A stretch of 9,442 nt of DNA from Chthoniobacter sp. (GTDB lineage Bacteria; Verrucomicrobiota; Verrucomicrobiia; Chthoniobacterales; Chthoniobacteraceae): assembly GCA_025351065.1 (NCBI GenBank), contig JANXWQ010000021.1, positions 1-9,442 of the forward strand, in the 5' to 3' direction. The first letter of the stretch is position 1. Every line of letters starts with the position of its first letter. The notes beneath the pieces are model-generated. The model made no database searches and was not told the origin of the DNA. It was given only the letters and a program-made list of their open reading frames with translations. This document shows, piece by piece, positions 5,773 through 9,442 of this stretch. Position numbers and translations under genes: made by a program.

Positions 5773-8700
5773 GCGATCCTCGACTGGGATCCGGCGGGCA
5801 ATCTCAGCAACAGTGGCGGCACCGGCGCGTGGGATCTGACGAGTGCGTTTTGGCACAGCGGCGCGTCCGACGTATTGTGGAGCAACGCGGGCAACGACAC
5901 CGCGCGGTTTGGCACGACGGGCGGCACGGTCACGCTCGGCACGGCGATCACCGCGGGCGGGCTGACTTTCAACATCGATGGCATGACCGTGACCGGCAAT
6001 ACGCTAACCTTGGGCGGGTCGACGCCGACGATCAATGTGGTCGGCGGCGCGACGGCGACGGTCAGCTCCACGGTGGCGGGCGCGGCGGGCGCGGTAGTGG
6101 CGGGCGGCGGCACGCTGATCCTGACGCAAAACAACGCCGGTCTCTCCGGTGTTTGGGACATCCAGGCGGGGCTGGTGCGGGCCAGCAACTACGGCGCGCT
6201 CGGCACGGGCGCGGTGACGGTCGAGAGCGGGGCGGCGCTGCAATACAATACCGGGAACAATGGCAACGTGAACAACGCCGTGACCCTCAACGGCGGCACC
6301 CTCCGGCAGTCCTCTCAAAACGATCTTTTCACGCAGGCGCCGATCACGGTGACCGCGGCGGGCGGGACGCTGGAGACGATTTCCGCAGGCAACTACAGCA
6401 AAATTTTCGTCAATGCCGGCATCACCGGCACAGGCGACCTGGTGAAAAACGGCGGCAACGGCATCCTCCAAATCGTGCAGGGCAACCTCGGTTATAGCGG
6501 CAACTGGACATTGAACGGCGGCTTCATCGAGGTGCAGAACACGAACGCGCTCGGCACGGGCTTTGTCACGGTGAACAGCGGCGGGGAGCTGGTGGCCAGC
6601 AATCTCGCGATCCCGAACATCGTGCTCATCGGCACGGCCGGGGCGACCCTCGGTTTCGACAACGGCAACGGCGGCGTTTTCCAAGGGCCGATTAATGCGG
6701 CGCAGAATTTCAATGTCGGGCTGCGCGATTTTTACAACCTGAACTCAACCCGCAACGGCAAGATCTCCGGCGTGATCTCGGGCAGCGGGGCGATGAACAT
6801 TTTGAACCCAAACTCACCCGCGCAGCTCACGCTCACGGGCAACAACGCGGTCTGGAACGGGGGCATCACCGTGCCCTCGAATGTGCAGCTCCGCGCGGTC
6901 GTGGGCGGCTCGGGCAACGCGCTCGGCAGCGGCCCGCTGACGGTGGGCGGCAGCCTCGTGCTCATCACTACGCCCAACTTGGTGGCCGGACCGAACGCGG
7001 GCTTTACCGCCGGCTACTACAGCAGCGCGCTGATCGGCAGCGGCATCGTCGGCGGCTTCGACTACTCGCTGGTCACGCCGGCGGCTGTGCGCAGCGAGGC
7101 CACCATCGATCTCGCCAATGGCACCGGCACCATCCCCAACCCGCCGATCCCCGGTTTCAACATCGACCACAATTCCGAATTGTGGACCGGCACCCTGAAC
7201 ATCACCACCGGCGGGGCCTACACCTTTTTCACCTCGAGTGACGACGGCAGCCTGCTCTACCTCGACGGCGAGCGGCTCGTGGAAAATGACTTTGCCCAGG
7301 GCGTGACCGAGCGCAGCGGCAACATCGTGCTCACCCCGGGGCTGCACTCGGTCATCGTAAAATTCGGCCAGGGTACCGGCGGCGGCGGCATGCACGCGAA
7401 CTATCTGGGCGCGGACACGGGCAACAGCAAAGTGCTCATCGGCAGCATCGGCGGCACGGTGACGAACAACGGCACGAACATCCTCGGCACGAACACGATT
7501 TCGACTGTGCTGGATCTCGGGAGCAATGGCGGTTTCGACCTCGCGGCGACCAACACGACGGTCACGAGCGCGCTGGCTTTGCAGGCCAATGCCGCCGTGA
7601 CCGTGACCGGCATCACCAGCTACGAAACCCTGACCCTGGCCGGGCCGGTCACTTTGAATGGCGCGCACACTTTCACCATCGGCGTCGATCAGGTGATCAA
7701 CGGCGCGCAGAACGCCAGCACCGGCGCGGATGCCGTCATCTCGGGGAATATCGGCGAAGCCGCCGCGGGCAGCACGCTCACCAAGACCGGACCGCGCACC
7801 CTCACGCTGAGCGGCATGAACACTTTCACCGGCGCGACCACGGTCATCAACGGCGTGCTCCAGCTCAACTCGCCGGTGCCCAACACCGGCGTGGGGCCCG
7901 GCGGGCTCGTCATCAACCCAACCGCCGGCTCCGTGGTCGTGCGCCTGCTGACCAATGAGCAGATGCCGAATGCCGCGATCCTTTCCCTCACGTCGGTGGG
8001 CAACAACAGCGCGCTTTTTGATGTCAACGGCTTCACCGAAACCGTGGGCGGCGTCACGCTGACCGGCACCGCTGCGAGCCCCACCGGCATCCGCACCGGC
8101 GCGGCCGGCACGCTGATCGCCAATGGCGACATCATCCTCAACAACAACCGCGTCGCCACCACCAACACCGGCCGCGAAGTCCTGATCACCGGCACCGGAA
8201 CCTACAGCACCTCGGCCACCAACGGCACGCTCGACCTCGGCGGCGTCCTGCGGAACATCACCGTCTCCACGACCAATACCGAAATCGCCCTCCCCGGCTC
8301 GGTCGTCGGCTCGAACGCCACGATTGAAACCGCCATCGTCAACGGCGGCATCAACAAGCTTGGCGCGCAGACGCTCATCCTCAACGGCGTCAGCACCTAC
8401 GCGGGCGGCACGGTCATCAACATGGGCACCGTCCGCGGCATCGGTGCGAGCGGCGCGTCCTCCAGCGTCTTCGGCACCGGGCTCATCACGCTCAATGGCG
8501 GCGCGCTCGAACTGCGCAACAACGGCACCGGCAGCAACGGCACCATCAACTACGGCAACAACCTCACCATCGACCCGTCGCAACTGAGCGGGAATTTCGA
8601 CGTGAACAACAACGGGGCCAACACCGGCAACACCATCTCGCTCGGCAATCTCGCCATCGGCACGCAGACCCTGAACGTCACCGGCGGCAACAACTACGGG

Positions 8701-9442
8701 CTGCGCTTCAGCAGCGTCACGCTGAGCGGCAACGCCACGGTCAACCTCACCACCGGCGCTTCACTCACACTGAACAACGTCGGCGAAACCGGCGCGGGCC
8801 GCTCGCTCACCAAATCCGCGGCCAGCACGGGCGTGCTCATCCTCACCGGCGCGGGCACCTACACCGGCGGCACCGTGGTGCCGACCGGCTCCGGCCCGCT
8901 GCGCCTCGTGCCCACCATCGGCACCACGAACAAACCCGCCGGCACCGGGGCCATCTCGCTGGCCAGCGGCACCACGCTGCAAATCACACCCGTCATCTCC
9001 TCGCTCACCGGCGCGGGTGCGGTGCAGGGCTCGCTTTCGGCCAAATTCTACAACGGCGCGACCACCATCAGCGGCGGCAACTACGGCGCGCTCCCGACCG
9101 CCTCCACGACCGTGGCGCTGCTCGCCGACGGCACCTTTTTCAACCGCCCCGCGGTCCTCAGCACCGCGAGCGCCACGAACCTGCTCGCCGTTTACTCCGG
9201 CCTGCTGAACGTCACCAGCGCCGGCGCCTACAGCTTCCAGACGGCGGCGGCGGATGCCTCGCAGCTCGTCATCGACGGCGTGCCCGTCATCAGCGTGAAC
9301 ACCGGCGGCGGCACGCAGACGCTCACCGATTCAGCGACCTCCGCGCCCATCACACTCGGCGCGGGCTTTCACACCATCGTGATGAAAGCCCTCAACACCA
9401 GCGCCAGCGGCGGCGGCTTCCGCGTGCGCTACCAGGGCGGCG
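5656..9442 (+). CDS. Secreted autotransporter-associated beta-strand repeat (PATR) protein with two PA14 domains, 3' end outside window
   Basis: The frame is open from ATG 5656 to the last base without a stop, giving at least 1262 residues. Residues 1-39 look like a signal peptide. Then comes an opening segment typical of these proteins (ILDWDPAG, GAWDLTSAFWHSG, AGNDTARFG, ITAGGLTFNIDG). At least six beta-repeat units follow, with the pattern G-x-L-x-K-x-G-x-G-x-L-x-L then a Y/F-x-G-G-T turn, near residues 140-198, 258-310, 374-437, 706-760, 898-956 and 1049-1110. Examples are LTKTGPRTLTLSGMNTFTG and INKLGAQTLILNGVSTYAGG. A recurring ALGTG/ALGSG-x-x-TV module is at 180, 297 and 421. PA14-like domains occupy about 453-585 and 1129-1262. 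I see no cysteine and only about 11 lysines, as expected for an exported beta-helix. Such proteins are thought to sit on the cell surface as stacked beta-solenoids; PA14 domains often bind carbohydrate. The binding target here is unknown. The C-terminal barrel or sorting signal is not in view. Confidence 0.88.
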   Translation, partial: MHPRPARTVRPLSISLARFSSALAIATAMTMAGGGQTQAAILDWDPAGNLSNSGGTGAWDLTSAFWHSGASDVLWSNAGNDTARFGTTGGTVTLGTAITAGGLTFNIDGMTVTGNTLTLGGSTPTINVVGGATATVSSTVAGAAGAVVAGGGTLILTQNNAGLSGVWDIQAGLVRASNYGALGTGAVTVESGAALQYNTGNNGNVNNAVTLNGGTLRQSSQNDLFTQAPITVTAAGGTLETISAGNYSKIFVNAGITGTGDLVKNGGNGILQIVQGNLGYSGNWTLNGGFIEVQNTNALGTGFVTVNSGGELVASNLAIPNIVLIGTAGATLGFDNGNGGVFQGPINAAQNFNVGLRDFYNLNSTRNGKISGVISGSGAMNILNPNSPAQLTLTGNNAVWNGGITVPSNVQLRAVVGGSGNALGSGPLTVGGSLVLITTPNLVAGPNAGFTAGYYSSALIGSGIVGGFDYSLVTPAAVRSEATIDLANGTGTIPNPPIPGFNIDHNSELWTGTLNITTGGAYTFFTSSDDGSLLYLDGERLVENDFAQGVTERSGNIVLTPGLHSVIVKFGQGTGGGGMHANYLGADTGNSKVLIGSIGGTVTNNGTNILGTNTISTVLDLGSNGGFDLAATNTTVTSALALQANAAVTVTGITSYETLTLAGPVTLNGAHTFTIGVDQVINGAQNASTGADAVISGNIGEAAAGSTLTKTGPRTLTLSGMNTFTGATTVINGVLQLNSPVPNTGVGPGGLVINPTAGSVVVRLLTNEQMPNAAILSLTSVGNNSALFDVNGFTETVGGVTLTGTAASPTGIRTGAAGTLIANGDIILNNNRVATTNTGREVLITGTGTYSTSATNGTLDLGGVLRNITVSTTNTEIALPGSVVGSNATIETAIVNGGINKLGAQTLILNGVSTYAGGTVINMGTVRGIGASGASSSVFGTGLITLNGGALELRNNGTGSNGTINYGNNLTIDPSQLSGNFDVNNNGANTGNTISLGNLAIGTQTLNVTGGNNYGLRFSSVTLSGNATVNLTTGASLTLNNVGETGAGRSLTKSAASTGVLILTGAGTYTGGTVVPTGSGPLRLVPTIGTTNKPAGTGAISLASGTTLQITPVISSLTGAGAVQGSLSAKFYNGATTISGGNYGALPTASTTVALLADGTFFNRPAVLSTASATNLLAVYSGLLNVTSAGAYSFQTAAADASQLVIDGVPVISVNTGGGTQTLTDSATSAPITLGAGFHTIVMKALNTSASGGGFRVRYQGG
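7012..7404 (+). other. First PA14 domain of the surface protein
   Basis: Residues 453-583 begin GYYSSALIG and contain LWTGTLNITTGGAYTFFTSS, then DDGS (529-532), LYLDGERLVEND (534-545), and the closing LTPGLHSVIVKFGQG and MHANYLG. This order (W-x-G, Y-F-x-x-x-S-D-D-G-S, L-x-L-D-G, L-x-x-G-x-H) is the PA14 pattern. Family knowledge: in yeast flocculin and adhesin PA14 domains, an adjacent Asp pair binds calcium and sugar; the DD here is at the matching turn. It interrupts the beta-repeat region between repeat units three and four. Confidence 0.8.
9040..9442 (+). other. Second PA14-like domain, with degenerate acidic motif, cut by window end
   Basis: Residues 1129-1262 begin AKFYNGATTISGGNYG and contain LLAVYSGLLNVTSAGAYSFQ, then TAAADASQLVIDG (1196-1208) and LGAGFHTIVMKAL, ending at the window edge in FRVRYQGG. 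The layout follows the first PA14 domain, but SDDGS is replaced by AADAS, so the first Asp of the pair and the Gly are gone. It is about 550 residues after the first domain. Confidence 0.65.

Noticed and set aside
5499..6497. 332-codon plus-strand frame beginning in the intergenic region
   Set aside because: After about 160 nt it runs over the surface-protein gene in another frame and becomes Arg/His/Gln/Gly-rich. The frame from 5656 has a signal peptide and family motifs.
6814..8583. 589-codon open frame on the minus strand
   Set aside because: It is antisense to the beta-repeat protein, its product is a low-complexity Ala/Gly/Arg/Asp mixture, and the plus-strand frame has clear PA14 and beta-repeat motifs.
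5656..9442. Repeats in the surface-protein gene as a CRISPR or satellite array
   Set aside because: The similarity is at protein level (Gly/Thr/Asn-rich beta units), unit lengths vary, and no exact DNA repeat recurs with constant spacers.

Overview
The window is GC-rich, densely coding bacterial DNA. My best guess for the source is a Verrucomicrobiota (Opitutus/Chthoniobacter-like) or related PVC-group bacterium. This rests on three things: a giant secreted protein of the autotransporter-associated beta-strand repeat type carrying PA14 domains, a VLCAD-like acyl-CoA dehydrogenase, and palindromic repeats beginning GTAGGGACGGC. It is an inference from recalled family distribution, not a proven assignment.

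Positions 1-4154 (+ strand) are the end of a fatty-acid beta-oxidation operon. It holds the last 25 codons of a thiolase, then a FadB/FadJ-type bifunctional enoyl-CoA hydratase / 3-hydroxyacyl-CoA dehydrogenase (83-2290), then a VLCAD-like acyl-CoA dehydrogenase (2280-4154). The genes are 3 nt apart and then overlap by 11 nt, so they are very likely co-transcribed and translationally coupled. Together they supply every step of the beta-oxidation cycle: dehydrogenation, hydration, second oxidation and thiolysis. The most unusual item in the window lies here. A palindromic element of about 128 bp (982-1109) sits in frame in the linker between the two catalytic domains of the FadB protein and is read as 42 extra residues.

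Positions 4155-4223 are a short gap between converging genes, with an imperfect inverted repeat. Positions 4224-5402 (- strand) encode 8-amino-7-oxononanoate synthase (BioF), the first dedicated enzyme of biotin ring assembly. No other bio gene is in view. Positions 5403-5655 are a 253-bp divergent intergenic region with a tandem ATTGACACGT repeat overlapping a candidate -35 box, a small hairpin, and a CA-rich leader without a Shine-Dalgarno sequence.

From 5656 to the end of the window runs one uninterrupted reading frame of at least 1262 codons. It encodes a secreted Gly/Thr/Asn-rich beta-repeat surface protein with two PA14-like domains. Its C-terminus, and so its anchoring mode (autotransporter barrel or sorting signal), lies outside the window. 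I found no RNA genes, CRISPR array, insertion sequence or prophage genes. Apart from the in-frame palindrome, the gene content is ordinary metabolism plus a typical large surface protein.
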